A DNA stretch of 45,803 nucleotides from Candidatus Pacearchaeota archaeon (GTDB lineage Archaea > Nanobdellota > Nanobdellia > Pacearchaeales > UBA284), in contig JAPLYB010000043.1 in the NCBI GenBank assembly GCA_026395795.1, positions 1-45,803 on the forward strand, written 5' to 3'. Shown here one piece after another: positions 1-7,142 of the stretch. The notes beneath the pieces were generated by a model that was not told where the DNA came from, did not search any database, and worked only from the letters and a program-made list of their open reading frames with translations. A program made the position numbers and the translations under genes. How positions within the stretch are numbered: position 1 is the first letter of the stretch; every line of letters starts with the position of its first letter.

Positions 1-94
1 CGCTTATGCCAGCAACCTTTCTTGCTTGATAAACTGTTTTTCCATCAGCTAGCTTTCTAAGTGTCTCCGTTATCTTAGATTTGTTCAATTTCAT
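1..94 (-). CDS. Transposase-like protein, N-terminal fragment (cut by window edge)
   Basis: An ATG at 94 reads leftward to the window edge, giving 31 codons beginning MKLNKSKITETLRKL and ending in a helix-turn-helix-like segment (LADGKTVYQARKVAGIS). Short HTH N-termini of this kind open many archaeal transposases and integrases, but the catalytic part lies outside the window, so the family cannot be named. The same fragment occurs at the right end in the opposite direction, which supports a mobile, multicopy gene. Confidence 0.45.
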   Translation of the reverse strand, partial: MKLNKSKITETLRKLADGKTVYQARKVAGIS

Positions 95-141
95 AGGGCT
101 AACTAGAACAGCCTTATGAAATAGTTTCGGGATAATACAAT
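1..141. repeat. Left copy of 141-bp terminal inverted repeat
   Basis: Bases 1-141 are the exact reverse complement of 45663-45803; the match stops at base 142 (A here, C in the other copy). The repeat contains the first 94 nt of a transposase-like gene plus 47 nt upstream of it. I infer a multicopy insertion element at which the contig breaks on both sides. The length of exactly 141 also equals a common final k-mer size of de Bruijn assemblers, so the repeat may continue beyond the window. Confidence 0.9.
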
Positions 142-158
142 AAACCTTTAGATAAGAA

Positions 159-186
159 CATTTTTAAAAGAAAACGCTTTAAAAAT
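159..186 (+). promoter_or_regulatory. TATA-like elements before the pilin-like operon
   Basis: Two A/T boxes are visible, CATTTTTAAAAG at 159-170 and CTTTAAAAAT at 177-186. The second is about 25 nt before the GTG at 207, the usual archaeal TATA-to-start distance. GAGG at 195-198 could also act as a Shine-Dalgarno site for the same start. Confidence 0.5.
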
Positions 187-206
187 AATAAAGAAGAGGC
201 GCTAAT

Positions 207-929
207 GTGGCATCTATGAACTGGAATAAACAAGGAGTTACTCATTTTGAAATGATTGCAGGACTGATAATTTTTATCCTTGCGGTTTTTGGCAGTTTAG
301 CGCTTTATAATTCTTATTTTAAGAATTCTAATGGTTTGGAAAGAGCTAATCTTGATGTCTTTGAGAAAAACTTTATAAAACATTCTGATAATTTCACTAA
401 AGTCGAGATTTTTGTTGGAACAATTTCTAGAGATTGTTTTAACGTAAGTTTAAACTCTAATGTTAACGGAAGTTTTGAAGAACTTTATGTTCTTTCCAAC
501 AATACCAGGACTAATTTTTTGCTTGACGTAAACGGAGATATATCAATTGAAAATAAAAATTCTAATGTCTATGAGTTGTACTTATTTTCTTTCGATAGAG
601 AAGATAAACGTCTTACAAGTTCACCTTGTGAGAATGTTTTTGTAGATTATAGCATTCCTTTCACTGGAAAGATATTCTTTTCTGACACTCTTGAAGATTT
701 CAAAATGAATTATACTAATGATTATGATAACTTAAAGAAAAGATGGGACTTTCCAAATGATTTTTCTATGACAATTAAAGATGTCGAGGATGAAAAGAAT
801 ATCCTTTTCAATATGACAAGGACCAAACCAATAAATACAGAAATTTTATCAAAGAGTTTTATAATCAAGATATTTGATGAAAGTGAGAATAAGATAATAA
901 ACGCGATTGTAACTGTTCAAATATGGTAA
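207..929 (+). CDS. Type IV pilin-like secreted protein
   Basis: 240 aa. The N-terminus carries a class III (prepilin) signal: a short basic leader, then KQG|VTHFEMIAGLIIFILA, with Gly at -1, Glu at +5 and one hydrophobic helix. This is what archaeal prepilin peptidases cut, and similar 'KGV[ST]HFE' starts are common in DPANN pilin-like proteins. The rest is a polar, beta-rich ectodomain with two Cys. GTG at 207 is chosen because a TATA box lies 25 nt upstream and GAGG 9 nt upstream; ATG at 216 is the alternative. It overlaps the next gene by 7 nt, so the two are co-transcribed. No assembly ATPase or peptidase gene is in the window. Confidence 0.7.
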   Translation: MASMNWNKQGVTHFEMIAGLIIFILAVFGSLALYNSYFKNSNGLERANLDVFEKNFIKHSDNFTKVEIFVGTISRDCFNVSLNSNVNGSFEELYVLSNNTRTNFLLDVNGDISIENKNSNVYELYLFSFDREDKRLTSSPCENVFVDYSIPFTGKIFFSDTLEDFKMNYTNDYDNLKKRWDFPNDFSMTIKDVEDEKNILFNMTRTKPINTEILSKSFIIKIFDESENKIINAIVTVQIW

Positions 930-1339
930 GCTATTCAGGAAATAAAAAAGCGTGGGTCGCTATTGTTGAAGTGAGTGTTGCAATAGTTGTTTTATTTGCT
1001 TTTTTGCTCCTTACATTCAACCAAGAAAGCAAAAAGGAAACAAGTAGATTCAATGATTTGAATAAAGCAATATTATTTCAAGTAGAAGAAAATGAAACAT
1101 TTAGAAATCTTGTTTTTTCAGATGATGGGACCATAAGTATTGAACGGGACTTGCAATCTTTTTTGAAGAAATTTGATGCCAAGATAAACTTGAGTGTGTG
1201 CATAGCAAGTATTGAAGAACCATGTTCTATATCGGGCGTGCCTTCTAATAAAGATGTCATTTCTTATGAATTTTTTGTTGAAGGAAATAAAACAATTTAT
1301 GAACCTAGAAAATTAAGAGTATCTGTTTGGGAGGACTAA
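923..1339 (+). CDS. Second pilin-like / membrane-anchored protein
   Basis: 138 aa. A short basic N-terminus (NKKA) leads directly into one hydrophobic helix with an acidic residue near its start (WVAIVEVSVAIVVLFAFLLL), followed by a soluble domain with two Cys about seven residues apart. The layout is pilin-like, although the expected Gly before the cleavage site is Ala, so processing is uncertain. The ATG lies inside the end of the preceding gene (7-nt overlap), pointing to translational coupling and a shared pilus or surface complex. I do not recognise a named family. Confidence 0.6.
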   Translation: MVSYSGNKKAWVAIVEVSVAIVVLFAFLLLTFNQESKKETSRFNDLNKAILFQVEENETFRNLVFSDDGTISIERDLQSFLKKFDAKINLSVCIASIEEPCSISGVPSNKDVISYEFFVEGNKTIYEPRKLRVSVWED

Positions 1340-1342
1340 AAG

Positions 1343-1768
1343 ATGTATGAAACATTTGAACATAAAGCAGACATTGGAGTAAAGGGAACAGGGGATAATG
1401 TTGAAGAAGCATTTCAAGAAGCTGCTAAAGCACTGTTTTCAGTAGAAGTTCAGGTTTTGAATGTAGAGCCTAAGACTAAGATAAAAATAAGATGCGATGC
1501 CTCTAATCTAGAGGAACTTTTAGTTGAATGGCTGAATGCTTTACTAGCACAGGCATCAATCCATAATATGGTTTTCTCTAGTTTTTCACTTAAGATTAAC
1601 GCAAAAGACACTCAATATGAACTTGACGGATTTGCGGTTGGAGAAAAATTAAATGTGAAAAAACATAAACCTGGAATAGAGATAAAAGCCGCAACTTACT
1701 CTCAGCTTAAAGTATATCAAGAACTCGAAACAAAAAAATGGGTTGCACAATGTATTGTTGATGTTTAA
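1343..1768 (+). CDS. Archease (RtcB activator)
   Basis: 141 aa, the usual archease length. The start YETFEHKADIGVKGTGDNVEEAFQEAAKALF matches the family pattern F-E-H-x-A-D-I-G followed by the helix EEAF..AA.ALF; the conserved Asp/His residues in this segment bind metal in known archeases. Archease promotes guanylylation of the tRNA ligase RtcB, letting it turn over in tRNA splicing; RtcB is not in the window. GGGAGG at 1329-1334 lies 8 nt before the ATG and inside the upstream gene's end, so it is probably translated from the pilin-like mRNA. Confidence 0.88.
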   Translation: MYETFEHKADIGVKGTGDNVEEAFQEAAKALFSVEVQVLNVEPKTKIKIRCDASNLEELLVEWLNALLAQASIHNMVFSSFSLKINAKDTQYELDGFAVGEKLNVKKHKPGIEIKAATYSQLKVYQELETKKWVAQCIVDV

Positions 1769-1788
1769 GAATTAAGACACGCCCCAGT

Positions 1789-1798
1789 ATATTTAAAT
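1789..1798 (+). promoter_or_regulatory. TATA box for the small membrane protein gene
   Basis: ATATTTAAAT is centred 26 nt before the ATG at 1820, which predicts a leaderless transcript. Confidence 0.6.
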
Positions 1799-1819
1799 AC
1801 ATTAAATTATTAAGAAAAT

Positions 1820-2206
1820 ATGGCAAAACAGAAGAAAACAAAAGAGGTTGCGCCAAAAAAAGAAAGTAAATCTTCAGCAGATGATAGCAAGACATATGCT
1901 TTTTTAGCAACATTTCTTAGCATAGTGGGTTTTATCATAGCTTTTATCATAGCTTTAGTGACAAAGAAAGATGATAAGTATGTCATGCATTATGCAAAAC
2001 AGAGTCTTGTGTTATTCATCGCATGGATAATTGTGGGAGTAGTATCTATGGTTTTACGCCTTATTCCGATAGTTGGAGGCATAATCTCATGGCTGCTCTA
2101 TGCCCTAATGATTATCTTATGGATATTGAGTTGGGTTTACGCACTTTCAGGAAAAATCCAGTACATCCCAGTAATTGGACAGTTTGGCGATAAATTTAAC
2201 CTCTAA
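1820..2206 (+). CDS. Small multi-pass membrane protein (DUF4870/Tic20-like)
   Basis: 128 aa. A lysine-rich N-terminus (residues 1-28) is followed by about three hydrophobic helices: residues 30-47, then after KKDDKYVMHYAKQSLVLF a long hydrophobic stretch with GxIxxW-type turns. The motif 'H-Y-A-K-Q-S-L-x-L' after the first helix is typical of DUF4870/Tic20-like proteins, whose function in archaea is unknown. The TATA box 26 nt upstream supports this start. A T-rich tract follows the stop codon. Confidence 0.65.
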   Translation: MAKQKKTKEVAPKKESKSSADDSKTYAFLATFLSIVGFIIAFIIALVTKKDDKYVMHYAKQSLVLFIAWIIVGVVSMVLRLIPIVGGIISWLLYALMIILWILSWVYALSGKIQYIPVIGQFGDKFNL

Positions 2207-2220
2207 ATCACAAACAAAAC

Positions 2221-2254
2221 CTTTTTTAAATTTTATTTTTCTTTTTTAATTTTA
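2221..2254 (+). terminator. T-rich tract, likely archaeal terminator
   Basis: Runs of 5-6 T on the coding strand begin 15 nt after the stop at 2206. Archaeal termination typically uses such U-tracts without a hairpin. The rest of 2255-2410 holds nothing I recognise. Confidence 0.5.
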
Positions 2255-2411
2255 TGTAGTTGTATACGGTTTAGTATGACTTTTAATTTTGTTAGTACGA
2301 TAGAGTCTTACTGTTGGACAAGACTATATTTATGAGAAAAAAAGTTCTCGTTTTCCTAGCATAAAAAACTTTAAAAAGTAGATTTTATTAAAGATAAAAG
2401 AGAAATATTAG

Positions 2412-2446
2412 AGAGTTTTATAACAGGTGATAAAAAAGAAACATAA
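2412..2446 (+). promoter_or_regulatory. Promoter region and possible RBS of decarboxylase gene
   Basis: TTTTATAACA near 2416-2425 is about 27 nt before the ATG at 2447. AGGTGA at 2425-2430 resembles a Shine-Dalgarno site but at 16 nt spacing is too far to be convincing. Confidence 0.4.
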
Positions 2447-3625
2447 ATGGAAGAAAAAACGATTCTTAAGCTGATAAGAGAACACGGAACAGAACGAGCA
2501 TTATTTATTATTGATCATGCAAAGATAAGAGAAAATTATCAAAGATTCACAAAAAATCTCCCTCGAGTACAAGTTTATTATGCAATAAAGTCTAATTCAG
2601 AACAAGTGATTCTTAGAACACTTTTTGATAAGGGGGCGAGTTTTGACACAGCTTCTTTACACGAGTTTAGTCAAATTTTAAAATTACTAGAAAAGATGGA
2701 TGAAAAAGAGCGCGTAAGCTTCATTTATGATAAAGTAATTTTTTCAAATACAATAAAATCAGTTGAGACACTGCAATCAACCATGCCTTATCAGCCCCTG
2801 ATGACATTTGACAATCTTTATGAATTAAAAAAGATAAAAAAACACTGCAACACTGCAGGAGTTATTCTTCGTGTTAAAGTCCCAGACGTCGATTCTATGA
2901 CTCCAATGGCTTCTAAGTTTGGTGCTGCACCTGAAGAAGCAGAGAACCTGATAAAACAAGCAAAAAAGATGGGTTTGCATGTAGAAGGGATAAGCTTCCA
3001 TGTAGGCAGCCAATGTATTAACTTCCAAAATTATGTGAATGCTCTTTCCATTTCACATAAGATTTTTCAAAGTGCTGAAAAAAATGGATGGAAAATAGGG
3101 AGGAGAGATAATGGAAAAAAGATTATAGACCTGGGGGGAGGTTTTCCAGCATCTTACACACCAGACGTCCCAAAATTCGAAAAGCTTGCAGAAATCATCA
3201 ACAAGAATCTTAATGAATTCTTCCCTTCATATAAATTTGAGGTTATAGCAGAGCCAGGAAGATTTATGGTAGCTGATACAGCCACCCTTATTGTAAAAAT
3301 TATTGGAAAATCAACCAGAAACGGAAAGCTCTTTTATCACATCAACGACGGGCTTTATCATACGCTATCAGGGATTCCATTTGACCATATACATTATCAG
3401 TTTAAAACATTTGAAAAAGACAAAAATAAAGGTCCAGAAACAGCATGCACCATTGCTGGTCAGACATGTGACAGCATAGACGTTGTTCCATACGATGTGA
3501 TGCTCCCAAGTGACCTAGAGCCTGAAGATCTTTTGATTGTAGATAATGTTGGAGCATACACCCTTGCTTCCTCAACACATTTTAATGGTTTCCCTGGTGC
3601 AAAAGTCATTAACATAAACCAGTAA
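2447..3625 (+). CDS. PLP-dependent decarboxylase, ornithine decarboxylase-like (fold III)
   Basis: 392 aa. Family landmarks are all present: the PLP-binding lysine in YYAIKSN (K48), HVGSQC, the glycine loop DLGGGFP, the phosphate-binding EPGRFMV, and near residue 340 GQTCDSID, which matches the Cys-Asp pair of the eukaryotic-type ODC active site. The C-terminal DNVGAYTLASSTHFNGF also follows ODC rather than diaminopimelate decarboxylase. It would convert ornithine (possibly lysine or arginine-derived substrates) to a diamine for polyamine synthesis in the cytoplasm. Substrate is inferred from the CDS..D motif only; no other polyamine gene is in the window. Confidence 0.85.
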   Translation: MEEKTILKLIREHGTERALFIIDHAKIRENYQRFTKNLPRVQVYYAIKSNSEQVILRTLFDKGASFDTASLHEFSQILKLLEKMDEKERVSFIYDKVIFSNTIKSVETLQSTMPYQPLMTFDNLYELKKIKKHCNTAGVILRVKVPDVDSMTPMASKFGAAPEEAENLIKQAKKMGLHVEGISFHVGSQCINFQNYVNALSISHKIFQSAEKNGWKIGRRDNGKKIIDLGGGFPASYTPDVPKFEKLAEIINKNLNEFFPSYKFEVIAEPGRFMVADTATLIVKIIGKSTRNGKLFYHINDGLYHTLSGIPFDHIHYQFKTFEKDKNKGPETACTIAGQTCDSIDVVPYDVMLPSDLEPEDLLIVDNVGAYTLASSTHFNGFPGAKVININQ

Positions 3626-3653
3626 AGAAAACAGTTTTTTCTTTGAAGATAGA

Positions 3654-3662
3654 TTTTATAAG
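3654..3662 (+). promoter_or_regulatory. TATA box of the Memo gene
   Basis: TTTTATAAG is centred about 26 nt before the ATG at 3684, consistent with a leaderless mRNA. Confidence 0.55.
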
Positions 3663-3683
3663 TTATATCAACTTTATTACTAA

Positions 3684-4607
3684 ATGAGAAAAGCGATTGT
3701 TGCAGGGCAATTTTATTCAGCAGAAGAAGAGGAATTGAAAAAACAAATTGAATCTTGTTTTAAGAATAAATTTGGACCGGGGGGTATTAAAGGTCTAAAT
3801 TTAAATAATTCAAAAAGTCCTTCGATAAAATTGATTAGAGGTTTGATCTCCCCTCATGCAGGATATATTTTTTCAGGCGCATGTGCCTCACATGGTTTTT
3901 CAGAATTCCTTAAGTTAAAAAAAGAAAATCTTCCAAAAACATTCATTCTCTTGGGTCCAAATCATTCAGGGCATGCAAATTCATCTTTCTCTCTTTCACT
4001 GGAAGATTTTGAAACCCCTCTTGGAATTGTAAAAAACAACAAAGAATTAGGGAAAAAACTTTTAGAAAAATGCAAATCTGAAGGATTGATACAAGATGAA
4101 CTGGCTCATAAACATGAACACAGTTTAGAAGTCCAGCTGCCATTCCTCCAATATATTTACGAATTAAAAAAGACAGACTTTCAAATTGTTCCGATTGTCA
4201 TTTCAGCAAATAAGTATGAAGACTGCACGAATCTAGCAGAATCAATAGCCGAAGTTTTAAAAAAGATTAATGAAAAGAGCAAAGAAAATGTTTGTATCAT
4301 AGCATCAAGTGATTTTACACACTTTGGTTCAAACTATGGTTTCAAACCATTTAGCAAAAATATCAAAGAAAACCTTTATTCTCTAGATAACAAAGCAATT
4401 GACAGTATATTACAATTTAATTCAAAGGAGTTTTATGGAAAAGCAATGGAAACAACAATATGCGGCACATTTGGGATTATAATTTTAATTGAAATTCTCA
4501 AAAAATTAGGTGTTAAAAAGTCAAAATTGTTAAAATATTACACTTCTGGAGACATAATTCATGAATATGATTCTGCAGTCGGCTATGCAAGCATAATTTT
4601 TTATTAA
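3684..4607 (+). CDS. Memo family protein (AmmeMemoRadiSam system protein B)
   Basis: 307 aa, a little longer than the common 260-290. Conserved blocks are VAGQFY at the N-terminus, ISPHAGYIFSG, LGPNHSG, HEHSLEVQLPFLQ, SSDFTHFG, and TICGTFGI. The His of SPHAGY, the His of PNHSG and the Cys of ICGTFG correspond to the metal ligands described for Memo proteins. The family is related to extradiol dioxygenases and often sits beside AMMECR1 and a radical-SAM gene; neither is here. Cellular role is not established. A TATA box at leaderless distance supports the start. Confidence 0.9.
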   Translation: MRKAIVAGQFYSAEEEELKKQIESCFKNKFGPGGIKGLNLNNSKSPSIKLIRGLISPHAGYIFSGACASHGFSEFLKLKKENLPKTFILLGPNHSGHANSSFSLSLEDFETPLGIVKNNKELGKKLLEKCKSEGLIQDELAHKHEHSLEVQLPFLQYIYELKKTDFQIVPIVISANKYEDCTNLAESIAEVLKKINEKSKENVCIIASSDFTHFGSNYGFKPFSKNIKENLYSLDNKAIDSILQFNSKEFYGKAMETTICGTFGIIILIEILKKLGVKKSKLLKYYTSGDIIHEYDSAVGYASIIFY

Positions 4608-4756
4608 AGATTATAAGGAAATTATGCATGCGTCATCGTCTCATAAAAAGCGAGATATTTCTTAACAACCAACTGAATTTCAAAAACAACGTTAATCTTC
4701 ATTAATTATAAGTGTAATCTTAAATATAATCTATAAATATATTATCTAACAAAAAC

Positions 4757-4770
4757 ATATATTTATAAAT
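4757..4770 (+). promoter_or_regulatory. TATA box of the MFS transporter gene
   Basis: The core ATTTATAAAT lies about 49 nt before the ATG at 4815, so a leader of about 24 nt is expected; AGAGG at 4801-4805 then serves as ribosome-binding site at 9 nt spacing. Confidence 0.5.
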
Positions 4771-4814
4771 ATGTTCTCATTTTTTCTAAAACTTAAAAAA
4801 AGAGGTTGGAGAAT

Positions 4815-6317
4815 ATGGCAGAAACGCTTGTTAATAATGAAGATAATAACAGAAAAGGAAAGTATAATCTTGATTTCTTACGTGAGAGAGCAAGAGGAAG
4901 AAGACTAGAAGCTCAAAAAAGAATCCAAGAGTTAAAAAATGAGCTCAAAGGAGACTTTGAAAGTAAAAGAAAAGGTTCTAGGAAGATAAGTATCATCGAG
5001 GGTTCTTTTAACTCAGTTACAGATGGTGCAGGATCAAGATATATCAGCCCTCTTGCTTTATCAATGGGGGCAAGCAATGCGCAAATAGGTTTGTTAAGCG
5101 CTCTTCCGACACTAATAGGAAATTTTACTCAAATTTTTTCTTCAAAATATATGGAGAATCATTCAAGAAAGAAGCTCATGGTTTGGTCAGCCACTTTACA
5201 AGCAATAATGTGGCTTTTTATTCTGCTCGGAGTTGCCATGTTCTTTATTTTTGGTTTAGGACCATCAATAACAGTTAATTATCTGATTGTCATTTATACC
5301 ATACTAACCGCCTTAGGATGTTTCTACGGACCTGTATGGGCATCCTGGATGAAGGATTTAGTTGATCCAGATAAAAGTGGAAAGTACTTCGGAGCAAGAA
5401 ACAAAATAATCGGTTTTGTCTCACTGATAGCTATGCTTGTCTCTGGTTTTATTATGGATTATTTCAAGCAAACTAATATTTTCTTGGGTTTTTTTATTCT
5501 TTTCGGAATATGCTTCTTTGCTAGATTGATATCGAGTCAGATTCTTAGAAAGAAGTATGAACCAAAACTTAAAGTTGAAAAAGATTATTATTTCAGTTTC
5601 TGGCAGTTTGTCAAGAAGATGTGGGGAAATAACTTTGGAAAATTCGTAATCGCTTCTGGTCTTATAAATTTTGCAGTAAACATCGCTTCTCCATTTTTCG
5701 CAGTTTACATGCTGCAAACCTTGGGATTTAGCTATGCGACCTACACAATAGTGGTTGTAAGCTCAATTGTCGGAAACCTTATAGCCATGCCTCTTTGGGG
5801 AAAATTTTCAGACAGATACGGAAATGTTAAAACAATAAAAATTACAGCAGTTTTAACTGCCATTGTTCCAATAGGATGGTTTGCTTCGTTCTTCATATTC
5901 AAACAAGGCTCAGCAGGACTTGTTCCTTTCCTTGTATTCATAGAATTCTGCTCCGGTGTTATCTTTGCAGGTTACGGGCTGACACAGAGCAATTTCATCT
6001 ATGACGCTGTAACAAGACAGAGGATGGCTCTTTGCACAGCCTACTTCAATATCATCTCTGGAATCGGAGGATTCCTAGGAGCCATCATTGCAGGATTTAT
6101 AGCAAGCAACATTGTAACAGGAATATCAATATTCTTATTCATCTTCCTTGCCTCAGGAATACTAAGAATTCTTTTCTCCATCTTCTTTGTAAGAAAATTC
6201 AATGAAGTCAGGATGGTTGAGGGCTTTAAGTTTGTTGATTTCCATAAAGGAATTAAGAAGTTCACTCCAGAGCATCTCTGGAGATACTTAGATGTTTTGA
6301 ACTTTAAGTCAGAATAA
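4815..6317 (+). CDS. Major facilitator superfamily transporter
   Basis: 500 aa from ATG 4815, preferred over TTG 4806 because AGAGG then sits at 9 nt spacing. A charged, probably helical cytoplasmic N-terminus (about residues 10-60, rich in R, E and K) precedes about 12 hydrophobic helices. MFS marks are YISPLALSMGASNAQIGLLS in the first helices and GKFSDRYGNVKTIKI between helices 8 and 9, matching the family's G-x-x-x-D-R-x-G loop. The substrate cannot be read from sequence. It is monocistronic, followed by a small imperfect repeat. Confidence 0.8.
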   Translation: MAETLVNNEDNNRKGKYNLDFLRERARGRRLEAQKRIQELKNELKGDFESKRKGSRKISIIEGSFNSVTDGAGSRYISPLALSMGASNAQIGLLSALPTLIGNFTQIFSSKYMENHSRKKLMVWSATLQAIMWLFILLGVAMFFIFGLGPSITVNYLIVIYTILTALGCFYGPVWASWMKDLVDPDKSGKYFGARNKIIGFVSLIAMLVSGFIMDYFKQTNIFLGFFILFGICFFARLISSQILRKKYEPKLKVEKDYYFSFWQFVKKMWGNNFGKFVIASGLINFAVNIASPFFAVYMLQTLGFSYATYTIVVVSSIVGNLIAMPLWGKFSDRYGNVKTIKITAVLTAIVPIGWFASFFIFKQGSAGLVPFLVFIEFCSGVIFAGYGLTQSNFIYDAVTRQRMALCTAYFNIISGIGGFLGAIIAGFIASNIVTGISIFLFIFLASGILRILFSIFFVRKFNEVRMVEGFKFVDFHKGIKKFTPEHLWRYLDVLNFKSE

Positions 6318-6348
6318 GATCGTCAGAATAAGTTTAAGTCAAAATAAG
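6303..6348 (+). repeat. Short imperfect direct repeats at the MFS stop codon
   Basis: TTTAAGTCAGAATAAG (6303-6318, holding the stop codon) recurs with one mismatch at 6333-6348. The 14 nt between also contain GTCAGAATAAG. It looks like slippage or tail duplication. Confidence 0.6.
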
Positions 6349-6407
6349 GAGATATATTCTCAATTATCTTTTATAGTTGAGGAAAACAATGTCGTAAACT
6401 CATAGAT

Positions 6408-6842
6408 TTATTCTGAACTTTCAAAATAAGCTTCTCTTTTGGCAGGATCAAAAACCAGTTTAAATTTATTTTGCTCAATAAAATCAACACCCAAGATTGT
6501 TACTCCTGCTTTTCCACTAATTTCGTCTACCGGGATGTGAATCGGCATAATACAATCAAAATATTCTCCAAATTTAAGCCTAGCCTCCTGCAAAATTTTA
6601 GTTTTTACTTCTCCCCCACCCATACAGATAGGATATTTTTTGCTTTCTAAATCTTTAAATCTTATTGAAGAAACCCTCATTTTTTTTAAATCTATTAACC
6701 CCAAGATAGTTTCTGGGCTTCCTGTATCAACAATTGCTTCTACAGGCATGAATAAATGCGGTTGTTCCGATGTTACTAAAAGGTGTGCCATCGCCCTCAA
6801 ACCACCAGCGAAGTCATAAACTTGTAGGGGGATTTTTTTCAT
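6408..6842 (-). CDS. Retropepsin-like aspartyl protease
   Basis: 144 aa, the size of a single retropepsin-type domain that must dimerise. AIVDTGSPETIL (about residues 36-47) is the catalytic D-T-G loop with its hydrophobic lead-in. VTILGVDFIEQNKFKLVFDP near the end is the ILGxxFL strand-turn of this fold. The gene follows the small gene at 6846-7103 after a 3-nt gap and is therefore co-transcribed. The physiological substrate of these prokaryotic enzymes is unknown. I am confident of the fold and moderately confident of activity. Confidence 0.8.
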   Translation of the reverse strand: MKKIPLQVYDFAGGLRAMAHLLVTSEQPHLFMPVEAIVDTGSPETILGLIDLKKMRVSSIRFKDLESKKYPICMGGGEVKTKILQEARLKFGEYFDCIMPIHIPVDEISGKAGVTILGVDFIEQNKFKLVFDPAKREAYFESSE

Positions 6843-6845
6843 TTT

Positions 6846-7103
6846 TTATAGAAAAAGAGTAAAGCCTTTTGGATAAACAAACTCTATAAATAAATAAGCA
6901 GGATTTTCACCTTGTTTTTCTACAGCTTTTATTACCGTGTCAATATTTCTATCCGAGGCTATTAGCTTTTCATTAGATATGGCAACAAATTTGTCGGTAA
7001 AATCTTGTTCTCTGAGTTTATCAATATTCTCATGAAACCATCTACTATCTCTTTCAAATCCTTTCAATATTTGTAATTCTTGTTTTTGTTCCATTTTATG
7101 CAT
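6846..7103 (-). CDS. Small DUF5678-like protein
   Basis: 85 aa. The pattern WFHENIDKLRE...KFVAISNEKLIASDRNIDTVIKAVEKQGENPAYLFIEFV follows DUF5678: a helix with W-F, a K-[FY]-V-A strand, then a helix and an I-E-F/Y-V strand. These small alpha/beta proteins often pair with retropepsin-like genes, as here. A TATA box (TTTAAATATT on the minus strand, about 7122-7138) is 26 nt before ATG 7103, so that start is chosen over ATG 7094. A regulator, inhibitor or partner role is inference only. Confidence 0.65.
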   Translation of the reverse strand: MHKMEQKQELQILKGFERDSRWFHENIDKLREQDFTDKFVAISNEKLIASDRNIDTVIKAVEKQGENPAYLFIEFVYPKGFTLFL

Positions 7104-7142
7104 AGACTATGTGATTTTTAGAATATTTAAACTTTTATTTTT

